A program made the position numbers and the translations under genes. 64,000 nucleotides of DNA from Rachicladosporium sp. CCFEE 5018 (Eukaryota > Ascomycota > Dothideomycetes > Cladosporiales > Cladosporiaceae). Positions 18,943-29,495 of the stretch are shown in pieces. Location of the stretch: contig KZ111153.1 of NCBI GenBank assembly GCA_002077045.2, forward strand, positions 376,860 to 440,859, in the 5' to 3' direction. Below the pieces are notes generated by a model. It did no database searches and was not told where the DNA came from. It worked only from the letters and a program-made list of their open reading frames with translations. Within the stretch, counting starts at the first letter, position 1. The number at the start of each line of letters is the position of its first letter.

Positions 18943-20162
18943 GTATCGATGCTAACACGATCGTCTTCCAGGTATACTTCGACAATGCAGGTGGTAGTCA
19001 AGTTCTGAAGTCTGTCGTCGACTCGGTCTCGAATTACTTACTCAGCAGCAATGTCCAGCTTGGAGCATCTTACGAGATCGCTCGACAATCCACGAAGCTC
19101 TTCGATGAAGGGTGCAACGCAGTTGCGGAGTACGTCAACGCTTCTCCCGAGGAAGTCGTGATCGGACCATCGACGACGCAGCTCTTCCGCAATCTCAGCT
19201 TGAGCTTGTACGAACATGTCACACCTGACTCGGAGATCATCATCTCGAAGCTCGATCATGAAGCCAACATCGCTTCCTGGGTGCAGTTGGCCGAGTGGCG
19301 GAAGTGCAAGATCGTCTGGTGGGACTCGCCGAATAGGCATAATCCTCAACTTGACACGGAAATCCTCAAGAAGCTACTCACGCCCAAGACCCGTCTCGTG
19401 ACCTGTACGCACACTTCAAACATTCTCGGAACGATCAACGACGTCAAAGCCATTGCTGCAACGGTCCACACTATCCCTGGTGCTCTACTCTGCGTTGATG
19501 CCGTCGCATACGCACCCCACCGCGCAGTCGACGTCCGTGATTGGGGCGTAGACTTCTACTCCTTCTCCTGGTACAAGGTCTATGGTCCTCACATCGCTTC
19601 TCTGTACGCTTCGAAAGAGGCACAGAAGTCTATGATCACACTTGGACACTTCTTCAAGTCGAAAGACTCGCTCGAGAACTTACTCGGCCTGGCTGCGGCC
19701 AACTACGAGCTCACGGCTTCAATACCGGAGGTGTGTAAGTACTTGCAGGACGTGCCGTGGGATCAAATCGCGGTACATGAGGAGGCGCTGCAGAAGATCT
19801 TGATCGACTATTTGAACTCCAAGCCGGACTTATATCAGATCTGGGGCCAGCCGTTCGCTGACAAGGAGAAGAGGGTGCCGGTCATCAGCTTCACAGTCAA
19901 GGGCAAGAGTAGCAAAGACATAGTCGACGCGATCGAGGCGAAGAGCGATTTCGCGTGCAGATGGGGCGCCTTCTACAGCAACCGACTTTGTGAGGAGGTG
20001 ATGGGTCTCGATCCTGTCGATGGTGTGGTGAGAGTCAGTCTAGTGCATTACAACACTGGTGAGTGAACATGCGTTGTGAAACACGGAGTATCGCTGACAG
20101 CCTGTGTAGAGGATGAGATCAAGGGATACGTCAAAGTGCTTGACGAAGTGGTATCTCCATAG
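18943..20162 (+). CDS. Cysteine desulfurase-like aminotransferase class V, 5' end missing
   Basis: Exons at 18972-20058 and 20110-20162 are joined by a 51-base intron (donor GTGAGT, acceptor TGTAG). The product begins in the conserved VYFDNAGGSQ motif and contains ASYEIARQS, HEANIASWVQLAEW and DAVAYAPHRAVDVRDWGVD, and the PLP-lysine region FYSFSWYKVYGPH. These fit the cysteine desulfurase-like branch of class V PLP-dependent aminotransferases. The true substrate is unknown. Bases 18943-18971 contain GCTAAC and end in TTCCAG, so they look like the 3' part of an intron, although they also read open in frame. The missing N-terminus is at 36131-36191 on the minus strand. Confidence 0.88.
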
Positions 20163-20270
20163 TCTCACAAGTGCTAAGGTATGGATGGAACCACATCCCG
20201 CGGGTGCCGTCACCAATACATTCGCAGCGGTGGCTTCGATACCAAATGACTCCCTGCCAAGTCGAGATGC

Positions 20271-20768
20271 TCACACAAGCTTCATCCCAGAAAACAAATG
20301 CTCGTACCTCAACGCCCCATCCAAGGCCTGCCCAATCTCACTGTACCGGAACCTGCTCGCAGCCATCATCTCGTTCGTTCGCGTCCGCACATAAGGGTCG
20401 TGTGCCTTCCAGTTGACCTCGACATGTTTGAGCCGTCTCACGTTCTCGATCCCAATGATCTCAGCCCACTGTCGTAAAGGGAACATCATCATCGAGCTGA
20501 CCGTGACTGAGAAGATGCCAAGTTCGTAAGATAACGAGAGCGTCTCCTGGCGGATCTGGCGATTCGTACGCGTCAATGGGGGCTGTGGCCAGTCCTCGGG
20601 CGTGGTCAGGCAGTGCGATGGGATGTGCTGTACTTTCCTGCGAAGAGCTGTAGGCAGCGAGGTCGTTGGGTCGAGTTCAAATTCGATCAGAGCGAGCTCC
20701 CAAATTGTGTTGCGGATCTCAGCTGGGAGCCCAAAAAGACTTGGGCTTGCGAGGGTGGTCGATGTCAT
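20271..20768 (-). CDS. F-box/2EXR-like protein
   Basis: The 165-residue product begins with FGLPAEIRNTIWELAL at about 12-27, the signature of the fungal 2EXR/F-box-like family, and has the usual second helix RTNRQIRQETLSLSYE (about 66-81). It is near the short end of the family. The gene is convergent with the desulfurase-like gene, with only about 110 bases between stop codons. No second copy is present in the window. Substrate and partners are unknown. Confidence 0.75.
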   Translation of the reverse strand: MTSTTLASPSLFGLPAEIRNTIWELALIEFELDPTTSLPTALRRKVQHIPSHCLTTPEDWPQPPLTRTNRQIRQETLSLSYELGIFSVTVSSMMMFPLRQWAEIIGIENVRRLKHVEVNWKAHDPYVRTRTNEMMAASRFRYSEIGQALDGALRYEHLFSGMKLV

Positions 20769-21267
20769 GTCTGATAAGTCCAGACTTGTCTATTGCTCCA
20801 CCAAAGTGATGGCTCGACAGATGAGAGGCAGGCGCTGCTGTGGAGGCAGCGGACAATTCATCAAGGTCGTGATCTCGTCTTGATGCCACCAGTGCTTGTT
20901 CCAAAGTCGATGATATCTACCGACCTTGCTGCTTACATATGGTTGAACTATACATGCGCGAACGTTGGTATCAATGACAGCCAGGTCACCCTCTTGCTAG
21001 CTGCTCGGTGCTTTCGGCACACTTTGCTGCGAGGTCGGCACTTCTCATCCTGCTGGCTGCCATGGAGCTTGACATTAAACCTACATGTATATAGGTGTAT
21101 GTTAAGCACGCCATCCCTCTCGAGGGACCAGTGCAGTTGGTTTGTAAGTAAGTTGTCGCATCCTTAGCTACCACACAGTGCACATCCGTACTCCGCCCTC
21201 GTGCCCAAGTAAGCCCCAAGCTGCTGGTCTTTGACCAATACTGTATGTAGTAGGCGAACGGCGACCG
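20769..21267. other. Intergenic region between divergent genes
   Basis: 5' flanks of the F-box-like gene and the 2-hydroxyacid dehydrogenase. Short frames are present on both strands but none has recognisable features. Confidence 0.4.
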
Positions 21268-22407
21268 ATGCAAAGGGCACACCGATCACTTTATCAGATT
21301 TACCTCCAAGCATCGCGACTACAAGCACGCAGCATGACGACAGCAGCAAGGACGAAAGTAGCAATACTAGACGACTACGGCGGCATCGCAAAGGAGCATT
21401 TCGACAGCATCAGCGATGTCGAAGTATCCTCGTTCCCCGAGACTCTCGACCCTAGCTCGTCCGATGGCCGCAACGAGCTCGTCGAGCGTCTCAAGTCCTT
21501 CCAGGTCGTCAGCACCATGCGCGAGCGAACGCCATTCAAGTCAGATCTCCTGTCTCAGCTACCTAATTTGAAGCTTCTTCTCACCACTGGCGTCCGCAAC
21601 GCCTCGCTCGATCTGGACTGGGCCGCAAAGCACGACGTTGTCGTCGCAGGTACCACAGGTGCAAAGCCGGGAGATCCGGATCACTCGAAGGACACGCATC
21701 TGCCTCCGCCACCGGGCTACGACTCGACGACGCAGCACACTTGGGCGTTGATACTCAGCTTAGCGAGTAGAATCCCGCATGATGATGCCGCTTTGCAAAG
21801 TGCGCCAAAGCAATGGCAGTCTGGCTACGCTGTTGCGCTCGGTGGCAAGACACTCGGACTCTGTGGTTTGGGTAAGCTAGGCACGACAACAGCTCGCATC
21901 GGTGCTCAAGCATTCGGAATGAGAGTGATTGCGTGGAGTGAGAGTCTCACTCAAGAGAAAGCTGACACTGCAGCGAAGACCGCTGGTTTGCCCGCGGGCA
22001 CTTTCAAGGCCGTATCGAAGGCAGAGCTGTTCAGGCAGGCGGACGTGGTCAGTGTTCACTACGTACTGTCAGATCGCAGCCGTGGCATCGTAGGCAAGGA
22101 GGAGCTGTCGCAGATGAAGTCCAGTGCAATGCTAGTGAACAGCTCTCGAGGGCCTTTGATCGATGAGGATGCGCTATACGACGCAATGAGCCGAGGCGCC
22201 ATCAGGGGCACTGCGCTTGACGTCTGGTGGCAAGAACCACTCCCTGCTGATAGCCGCTGGCGGAGCTATAGTGGCAAATCTGAGCTTGTCAAGAGTCCTC
22301 ATATGGGCTACGTCAATGCTGATACGATGGGCATCTGGTATGCTGAGCAAGCGGAGAATGTTCGTCGGTTCCTGGCGGGGGAGCAAGTGGTGAATCGCAT
22401 CAATTGA
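21268..22407 (+). CDS. D-isomer 2-hydroxyacid dehydrogenase (NAD(P)-binding)
   Basis: The 379-residue product has an N-terminal catalytic-domain half (VAILDDYGG; TTGVRNASLDLDWAAKH) and a Rossmann domain with GLCGLGKLGTTTARIG at about 197-212. The family's active-site elements follow: VNSSRGPLIDEDAL (Arg), TALDVWWQEPLP (Glu) and KSPHMGY (His). Such enzymes reduce or oxidise 2-hydroxy acids with NAD(P); the specific substrate cannot be told. Met 23 (21334, MTTAARTKVAI) may be the cytosolic start, because the fold begins there. The first 22 residues are Arg-rich without acidic residues and could be a mitochondrial presequence, so dual start use is possible. No intron is needed. Confidence 0.9.
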   Translation: MQRAHRSLYQIYLQASRLQARSMTTAARTKVAILDDYGGIAKEHFDSISDVEVSSFPETLDPSSSDGRNELVERLKSFQVVSTMRERTPFKSDLLSQLPNLKLLLTTGVRNASLDLDWAAKHDVVVAGTTGAKPGDPDHSKDTHLPPPPGYDSTTQHTWALILSLASRIPHDDAALQSAPKQWQSGYAVALGGKTLGLCGLGKLGTTTARIGAQAFGMRVIAWSESLTQEKADTAAKTAGLPAGTFKAVSKAELFRQADVVSVHYVLSDRSRGIVGKEELSQMKSSAMLVNSSRGPLIDEDALYDAMSRGAIRGTALDVWWQEPLPADSRWRSYSGKSELVKSPHMGYVNADTMGIWYAEQAENVRRFLAGEQVVNRIN

Positions 22408-23217
22408 GAGCTTTCCTACCTCATCTCGACCTTTCCCACAAGATCTACTGTTCATCAGGTCTCGTTCTGTTGCAAGCATGATCACTTGCATTTTGCTGCG
22501 CCTCCGGCGTTCGCTTCCGCTGCATCTAATGAATCTGGACGCATCTAAGACATTACGGCAGAGCAGGTGAGACACGCGGCAGTCTAGCGCGACCCGTGGA
22601 CCTGGACTTCACATCGCCAATGATCATCAATGCTGCATTTTGTGTATGTGTGCCGTCTTTCCGACTATTCACACTACGAGCTGTGGCAACACACTGCAAC
22701 TCGCGGCAACAAGCAGCCCAGGACTGGTCGATGAGCAAGCTCCGTGGAGGCTGAACCTCTCACGCATGACAACGCTATGCGGCTCTCGCACTAAGTTACT
22801 CTCCACCCAACAGATCGAAGGTCAGGACCGAAGACCGTCGCGTTCAACATGCGGCGCTCCGATGCTGTTACCAGTGTTCTTTATTTGATGATCATGATCA
22901 TAGTCGGCTGCTTGCGGACACATGCGAGGAGCTCTCGAGGCTCGTACCCTCTACGAGGACGGTCGACCGATGCACTTTCTTCTACAACACCATGGTCATC
23001 CCTTTTCACTCTCATCGGCCGTTGCCCGAGAATCGCACTATCTCAGCTCTCAAGGCTCGGGCGACCGGAGGCTCTGCTAGCATGGGCATCGTGGGTCCGA
23101 CTTTCATAAGCCGATGCTGAACAGCAATTGACCGCGGCGGTAGTGCTGCTCATATCCTCCAGTACAGACAAGTTCACATATTACTGGTGGCTTTCTTACG
23201 ATCTGGACTGGATTGTC
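22408..23217. other. Intergenic region between convergent genes
   Basis: About 800 bases downstream of the dehydrogenase and downstream of the NLR-like gene. I see no open frame with protein-like features, no repeat and no structured RNA that I can support. Confidence 0.4.
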
Positions 23218-24114
23218 TCACTGGTAGGGCATCGGCGTGTGTCCTCGTGGAGTAAGTGCGCCCTGCATGGCACTCTCAGAGAGCGCGGCTAGCCTTGCCG
23301 CATTGTAACCATGTCCATCGCCGCCAGCGTCGTCACCTAGCGTCAGTATGGCGCTCCTGGGAAACCACTCCCATGCATACTGGCTCACGTGTGAGTACAG
23401 CAGCACGACTTTCAGAACTAGCATGCCGGGGATTGCAGAAGCGTCGTTGACGAGGCGTTGCAGTGGTCGAAAAGCGTACTCCAAGCTCGATCGCCGAGCG
23501 CCAGTCTCAAGCAGCGACAGCCCGTCCACCAAACATACTACTGCGAACGGTCTTGTGCTAGAACTCACAGTGGCAATGATGATCAGCCGGAACAGCTCGC
23601 ATAGGTATCTGATGTCTCCAGCTTTCGTGGCTTCGATATGTTCATAGTTCATGTCCGGCAGATCAATGGCGTCGCCGAATCTAGCCAACAATTGGGAAAT
23701 CAGCATGCGCATCATGCCTTCTGCGCCTTCCAGAGCGTCATCTGGAATGGAATGTCTTCCGCTGACATAAGTCAAGGGAACAGCCGTCTGCGATCGATCG
23801 AGCATTGTGGCGAAGAGTCCCGTGAAGTGCGTCAAAGGAGACATCGTTGCGTGCACGTCAGAGCCACATTTGCCCTGCACGACCAGAATGTCCGACTCGG
23901 CAGATTTGAACCACGTCTGGAATGTTACGTTCTGTAGCAAGACTGCAGCACGCGCTTGCTGCTTCGGAGCCATGGCCTGACCGTGTTGTACCGCAAGTTC
24001 GAGATCTGTGGCTTGCGTGTCGGCAGGTACACGCAGACATTCTTGTAATTGAGCGACGCTTATCATTGGTGCTCGTGCGACAGCTTGCACGGATCGAGCT
24101 TGCTGCTGTAGCAT
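23218..24114 (-). CDS. NLR/STAND-like protein of fungi, possibly 5'-truncated
   Basis: The 298-residue product carries a pattern that I associate with a large fungal family near NACHT/STAND proteins: LLQNVTFQTWFKSAESDILVV followed by QGKCG (about 60-84), a SPLTHFTGLFATML segment, EGMMRMLISQLLARF (about 132-146), IRYLCELFRLIIIATV and FAVVCLVDGLSLLE (about 190-203). The P-loop position reads VVQGKCG, which lacks a full GxxxxGK[ST], so nucleotide binding is doubtful. Relatives usually have a longer N-terminus; here only 21 bases separate the Met from the start of the divergent AAA+ gene, so an N-terminal part may be lost or the start may be wrong. Family call is from memory of motif style and is moderate. 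Confidence 0.55.
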   Translation of the reverse strand: MLQQQARSVQAVARAPMISVAQLQECLRVPADTQATDLELAVQHGQAMAPKQQARAAVLLQNVTFQTWFKSAESDILVVQGKCGSDVHATMSPLTHFTGLFATMLDRSQTAVPLTYVSGRHSIPDDALEGAEGMMRMLISQLLARFGDAIDLPDMNYEHIEATKAGDIRYLCELFRLIIIATVSSSTRPFAVVCLVDGLSLLETGARRSSLEYAFRPLQRLVNDASAIPGMLVLKVVLLYSHVSQYAWEWFPRSAILTLGDDAGGDGHGYNAARLAALSESAMQGALTPRGHTPMPYQ

Positions 24115-24135
24115 AAAGTCCTGGACCGTCTGCAG

Positions 24136-27089
24136 TTGGAGAACATGGCGGTTTGCAGAACTCCACTCGATACTACGGAAGAGATCACGACACAGTTCCC
24201 AGGTGTATTGCTTGATGTCGTCGCTCTGGCGGGCATTTTCCTGTCTGAGGTCCTTAATTCAAGTGCGGTGGTCCAGCTCCTTGTCGATGCTATTTGCGAG
24301 GAGATGTACTCAATTATTGATGATAGCAAGCCTCTCGTGATCTCCAGACCCTACAAGGTACTGACAGTCAAAGAGCAAGAGATTCGGGACTTGTTGGCCG
24401 AGCAAGAGAAGAACCTAGCCGATCGAACCAGCTCAGAACCACCGTCGGGGGATGTCGAGGACATTCAGCTCGCAGGCGATGATGCGACTGATGCCGCCGA
24501 CCCTATGGACCCTGCGCTGCCGGCTTCGGCCATGCCTGACGTTGTCAGTCCCAATCGCTCTGACTGGTCTGCATTCAGCCTTTCTAAGCTCAAGACAGCA
24601 GTGGACGGCTTGAAAGTACTGGTTGAGTTCATCGATAATTACTTCAACCCTGTCCGGAACGTTCTCGCATCAGATGCGACTGCAGTCAGCTACGGCGATC
24701 TCTGGCACCTGTTCCAGCCTGACACACTCGTATACTTGAAAGATTCCAGTGTGCCGCAGGAGGTGTATGGAGTAATACAGGCAAATGGTGGGCGTCCTTA
24801 CTACCACGATCTCGACGCATATCCGACTGGACCCAGATACGAAGAGCGAATCCGCCGCGATCCGCTGTACAGTACGTTCGTCATCGATTGTCATTGCTTG
24901 GACTTCGATGGAACCGAATTTGTGCAAGTACAGAAGACAGTTTGGATAGAGACTTTCGACGGCCTGGCTCCTATAACAACGCTTCCAGCCATGCCCCTGG
25001 CAATGGCTGGACAGCAGGATTTCATCAATATAGATGGGATCCGTCAACGAGGTGCAGAGTTCCTTGCATATACCAAAGTGCGACATCGATACTACCAAGG
25101 CTTTACAGTGTCGCAAAGGCCCGAGGGTGGCTGGCTCTATCGCAAAGGAGATGGCTACTTCGGGACGACGACCCGCGTGTACTCTGCCCGCGTTGAAAGT
25201 CAGGTCGTTGTTGACTTTCAGCGTGGTATCGAGGCACAGACTGACTGGGGTCCGACGCGTGCAGACAATCAACTTCGCGAACCTATCTCTGGGGAACTCC
25301 TAGATGGCACAGAGCAAATGGAGTGGGATCATCTATGGGATAAGAGGGGTAGTGACGACCTCATGGCCACCGAGCGGAAGAAGTGGGCGCGCTGGAACAA
25401 GGGAGAAGAAATTCCTGACGGCGACGATCTGTTACTCCTACCGGAACGAGTAATAGCCTATATTTTAAGATCACGCACATGGGCCTGCCTCCGACTTGGG
25501 AAGGATGACCGCGGTAAGGCTTACCTTATCGAAATCGAAGAACAACAGGACGCATGGACAGATCTCGAGATCCCGACAGGCCACAAGAACATCGTCCAGT
25601 CGCTCATACAAAGCCACTCCGTGAAGAACAAGTCGAAGGAGACCCACTTCGATATTGTGCGTGACAAAGGCAAAGGGGTAATACTACTTCTCCATGGCGT
25701 CCCGGGAGTCGGCAAGACTGCGACGGCCGAGTGTGTAGCTGCATCGACGGGTAAACCACTACTGCCAATCACTTGCGGCGATCTAGGGTTGACCCCGAAA
25801 GAGGTCGAGACCACACTTGAGAACGCCTTCCAGCTCGCCCAGGCATGGGATTGCGTTTTGCTCCTCGACGAAGCCGATATCTTCCTGGCACAGCGTACGA
25901 ACCAGGACATCGAGCGCAACGCGCTCGTCAGTGTCTTCCTCCGGGCGCTCGAGTACTACGAGGGCATTCTGTACGTTTTCCTCCCGCTGATACGTAAGTC
26001 TTGCCACTGACTAGCATCTGCAGCTTCCTTACAACGAACCGCGTCGGCGCTATCGATGAAGCATTCAAGAGCCGCATACACGTCCAGCTGTACTACTCGT
26101 CTCTAAGCTGGCCCGTCACAGAGAAGATCTGGCGGCAGCACATCCGCCGTGCGCAAGAGGGCTCACTGAAGATTGAGTGTGATGTAAATGAATTGCTCTA
26201 CTACGCTCACGAGCTCTTTGACAAGCAAGTAGGATCCCACGATAAAATGGCCTGGAACGGACGTCAACTACGCAACGCCTTCCAGAGCGCAATCGCCATG
26301 GCTCGCAGCGGACTTCAGCCCAACGACCCAATCAAAGTGGAGAAGCGGCATTTCGAGACCGTTGCAGATGTTTCCCGGGAGTTCAATGACTACATCTGGA
26401 GGACCAACAGCGGACGATCGGATGCTGACATTGCGAAGGAGCTCGGCGCCAGGTATGATCACTACGATGCAGCCGCACGGCGAGCATCGGTACAACCGCA
26501 GTACTCACAATACCCACCTCCGCCGCCTTCCACTCCAATGACGTTCAGGCAAGCTCCGCCTGCTGGCCCGGCTTATCAACAATATGGAGCTCCACACATG
26601 GTTCCGCAGCAGCCAGCATATCCCCATGGGGCAGCGTACGGCGCAATGCCTCCAGCGCAATACAGCAATCAGATGACAGCCCAGCCATTCGCATATCCAC
26701 CAGGTCAGCCCATGCAGCATCAGCCACAAACTGCTCCCAAATATCCTCACCCGGCAAATGCTACCCAGATGCAGCAACCTCAGCAGCCTCCCTACGCTGC
26801 CTATCCACCGCAGCAACAGCTCGGTATGCCAACAAATTGCCAGCCGCAGGTCACTAATGGCGCGGTTCAGCCCTCTACGCAAGCTCCCGGGCAGCCCCAA
26901 CAGGCTCCGAACGCGCAGACACAGCAGCCCGCCTACCCTACGCATCCGATGTACGGCGCCTATGCCACAACAGGCGGCGCCGAACAGCCTGCAGTGCAGA
27001 GCCAATTCATGGCAGGGCAGCAGCCGCCATTGCAGCAGTATCAACGGCCCTCGCAGCCGCCTCAGCAACCACAGAAGCCACAGCAATGA
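24136..27089 (+). CDS. AAA+ ATPase of the fungal DUF7025 family with Pro/Gln-rich tail
   Basis: Two exons (24136-25970 and 26024-27089, intron GTACGT to CTGCAG) give about 966 residues. The N-terminal region leads into a DUF7025-like block (PDTLVYLKDSSVPQEVYGVI, about 195-214; RYEERIRRDPLYSTFVIDC). The ATPase core has Walker A GVPGVGKT at about 521, Walker B VLLLDEAD at about 573, and FLTTNRVGAIDEAFKSRIH, formed across the splice, which is the sensor/Arg-finger region. A lid-like segment follows (KMAWNGRQLRNAFQSAIAM). Residues about 785-966 are a low-complexity Pro/Gln/Ala/Tyr tail. These ATPases are common in filamentous fungi but have no settled function. The start codon is uncertain. Confidence 0.85.
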
Positions 27090-27789
27090 GAGTCAGCGCC
27101 CCATTGTAGCAGCAGACTGTTGAACTCGGTGCATAGAAATATTAGCTGTGTTCGCAACGGCGCACTCTGCGTGATTGCATTGTAGAGCCCATCTGCTGCA
27201 AAGACACCCAAGCTGGCTTCTTACTTGCATAATGATGTTGCTACGAACAGTGAAGACGCGAGGGGAGCGAGGATCGCTCGGGGGGTATGTACACACGTTA
27301 CCATACGGGACCTTTGTCTCTGCCCGAATCATTCTCTGCTCTATTTAAGTCATGGATGAGAAACTTGGAAATCGCAACAACTAGGCGAACGAAGGCACTG
27401 ACAGGAACGGCCGATGGCGCATACCTACCGTGAGGATGTGAACGGCGACTCCTCGTAACGGGCGAAGCATGGCATTGGTGTAGAAGTGTCTAGGCCTCGT
27501 GCATGTCAGATATAGATACGATGCGGCATCCGAGATCAGGCTGGTTGGCATTGACAATCACGCTGTCAAACTAAACTAAGGTGTTGGTCTATACACACCC
27601 GCGCTACCGTATGCCTCGCACACTCTGTGCAGTGTCTGCAGCCGCCAGGCCCTCGCGTCACAGTCCGATGACCTTGCATTCGCATCATGTAGTGCAGCAG
27701 CTCGGTGCAACCTTTTCTCTGCCTAGCTGGCTGACTTCGAGCGTGGCCATACCTGCCCTCCTCTCGTAATGTCCCGTACATCAACTCGT
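27090..27789. other. Intergenic region between convergent genes
   Basis: 700 bases between the stop codons of the AAA+ ATPase gene and PRE2. Nothing with gene-like features is seen. Confidence 0.4.
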
Positions 27790-28754
27790 TCAATTCAGCT
27801 CCGCTGTAACGTTTGAGAACTCGCCTTTCTCGAGCTTTGTCTTCCAGAAGATCTAATAAGCATCGTCAGCACTGTTCAGCAATGATACGATCTCACGATC
27901 AAACTCACCGGATTCGTATCCATGAACCCATGCTTCACCCACCCGTCCTCCTTCACATGGTACAAATTGATATACCCTCCCGAATAAGCATCCCTATGCG
28001 TCGCCGCCAGAATACTCCTCTTCCCCAGCTCCAACGCCTCCTCATCTCCAAGATCATACGAGTACTCCGCATCCAGCACACCGTACGCGAATGTCTGCCC
28101 ACTCCCCACACAGAACAAGTTACCCGACAACCGCGTGCCGTCGGAGTCAATGTAGTAGAGTGCAGGACCTTCTGTGGGTGTGACGCCGGCGCACATGGTG
28201 CCCATGGAGAGGCCCATGCCTTTGTAGGAGTAGACGAGGTTTGCGAGGATCTTTGAGGCGGCCGCGACGGAGATGCGGGTTTTGTGGCGGAGCTCGTGGA
28301 GGCGGCATTGCATGCCGAGCCAGGCGAGCCAGTATTGGCAGTCCTGTGTTGCGCATCAGCACTCCCTTCTCACCTCGTGCCAATTGATCGAACTCACTGC
28401 AGCGCCTCCAGCCATCGTCCCCAGCAAACAGCTGTTAATCTCAATAACCTTCTTCACAGTTTGACTTGCTATCCAGTTTCCCGCTGTCGCTCTCGAATCC
28501 GTAGCTACTATGATCCCGCCCTTGAACCTGAATGCTAGTGTCGTGGTGCCGTGAGCGATCTTTATGGGGCATGCTGGGTTGGAGTGATCGTCTGTCATTG
28601 CGCGGAGCCATTGCGCAGGCGCTGCTGTGGGAGGGAGGGCGAATTTGAGGGAGAGGGGCTGCGCGAGAGATTGTTGGAGAGCGAGGATCTCATCTTCGTC
28701 GGGGGAGGATTCGAAGTGGGAGGGTCGGGCGTAGTGGGCGACGAGGGTGTCCAT
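27790..28754 (-). CDS. PRE2: 20S proteasome subunit beta5
   Basis: Three exons (28398-28754, 27909-28343, 27790-27852) give 284 residues. The propeptide ends at HG before the catalytic Thr (about residue 70 in IKIAHGTTTLAF), the autoprocessing site. Further hallmarks are ATDSRATAGNWIASQTVKKV, LLGTMAGGAADCQYW formed across the first splice, KGMGLSMGTM and KRSILAATHRDAYSGG. This subunit carries the chymotrypsin-like activity of the proteasome. Splice sites are GTGAGT/ACACAG and GTGAGT/TTATTAG, and the last exon reads IFWKTKLEKGEFSNVTAELN in frame. I chose the Met at 28754 (MDTLVAHYARP) because it resembles known fungal starts; an in-frame Met at 28826 is also possible. Confidence 0.95.
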
Positions 28755-29474
28755 GGTGGGCGGGAAAGCTCTCACGAGCCGGATTGGAGAGTGAAGGGTG
28801 ATGGTCTTGTCCAAATTAGTTGTCAAATGTCACGCACCGTTGTGTCGCTGTGTGTAAGTGGGCTGTGAAGCTTTACTGTGATGGAGCTCGCGTCGTAGGC
28901 AGGCAAACGCGAGTCGTCACTGAGCTGGCGGCTACTCCCGCGATATGAGCTACAGGCAAGTATTCGTTCTTTGCCGGATATGACATCGAACTTGATTGAA
29001 TCCAGGACGAATTAATTGTCTCTTCACGATTTCATCCAAATCACCTCAGCAGCTACAGTCAAGGCCTTGCAAGCTTCATGGGCAAGCTCTCGCCAGTTCG
29101 AGCGACTCTCTTGTAAGCGAAACGCAACAATCAGCACCGCTCCCGGACTGAACGGTCGCAGTCCTGCCCGAATCTTCCAGACGACGGAGCGATCATGGCC
29201 CGAGACTGGCGACAAGATCTCTCGTTCTCGGAGAGGCTCTTCGTGACCTCGAAAATGCAAGTGAGTACCCTCGCTCGGACCTTGGATGAGCGACAACCTC
29301 CTAACACCATGTAGTACCGCTGCTGTCAAAGCTACGGACGCTAGCATCACGCCTGGAGAAGCATCCAAGTGCGCCAAAGCGGAAGAAGAGATCATTCGAA
29401 AAAAGGCTTCGTCGTTTGTGCGTTGATGTCTGAACGTGTTGCCCGACGATGACAGCCGTACTAATGCTTAGTAG
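28755..29474. other. Region upstream of PRE2 and the CDK-like kinase, probably with unresolved 5' exons
   Basis: Several good splice signals on the plus strand suggest transcribed sequence. A likely intron at 29418-29474 (GTGCGT donor, TACTAAT branch, GTAG acceptor) leads in frame into the kinase. Other candidate introns are 29113-29161 (GTAAGC) and 29261-29314 (GTGAGT, CTAACAC branch). One path through the latter two gives a small open product ending at 29433; another uses 29315-29417 as an upstream kinase exon in a different frame (EEEIIRKKASSF joined to EDYQQACMQF). I cannot resolve which is real. Confidence 0.4.
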
Positions 29475-29495
29475 GAGGACTATCAGCAAGCATGC

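Noticed and set aside
18943..18971. Coding sequence of the desulfurase-like gene read straight through.
   Set aside because: It is open and in frame, but the GCTAAC branch site, the TTCCAG end and the usual family sequence directly before VYFDNAGG favour an intron; not fully excluded.
23218..24114. Active NACHT ATPase.
   Set aside because: The P-loop position lacks the GxxxxGK[ST] consensus, and no Walker B follows at the usual distance.
29016..29433. Three-exon small gene with clean splice sites and a continuous frame.
   Set aside because: No in-frame ATG is seen for its first exon, and the last exon competes with a kinase exon; kept only as an unresolved possibility.
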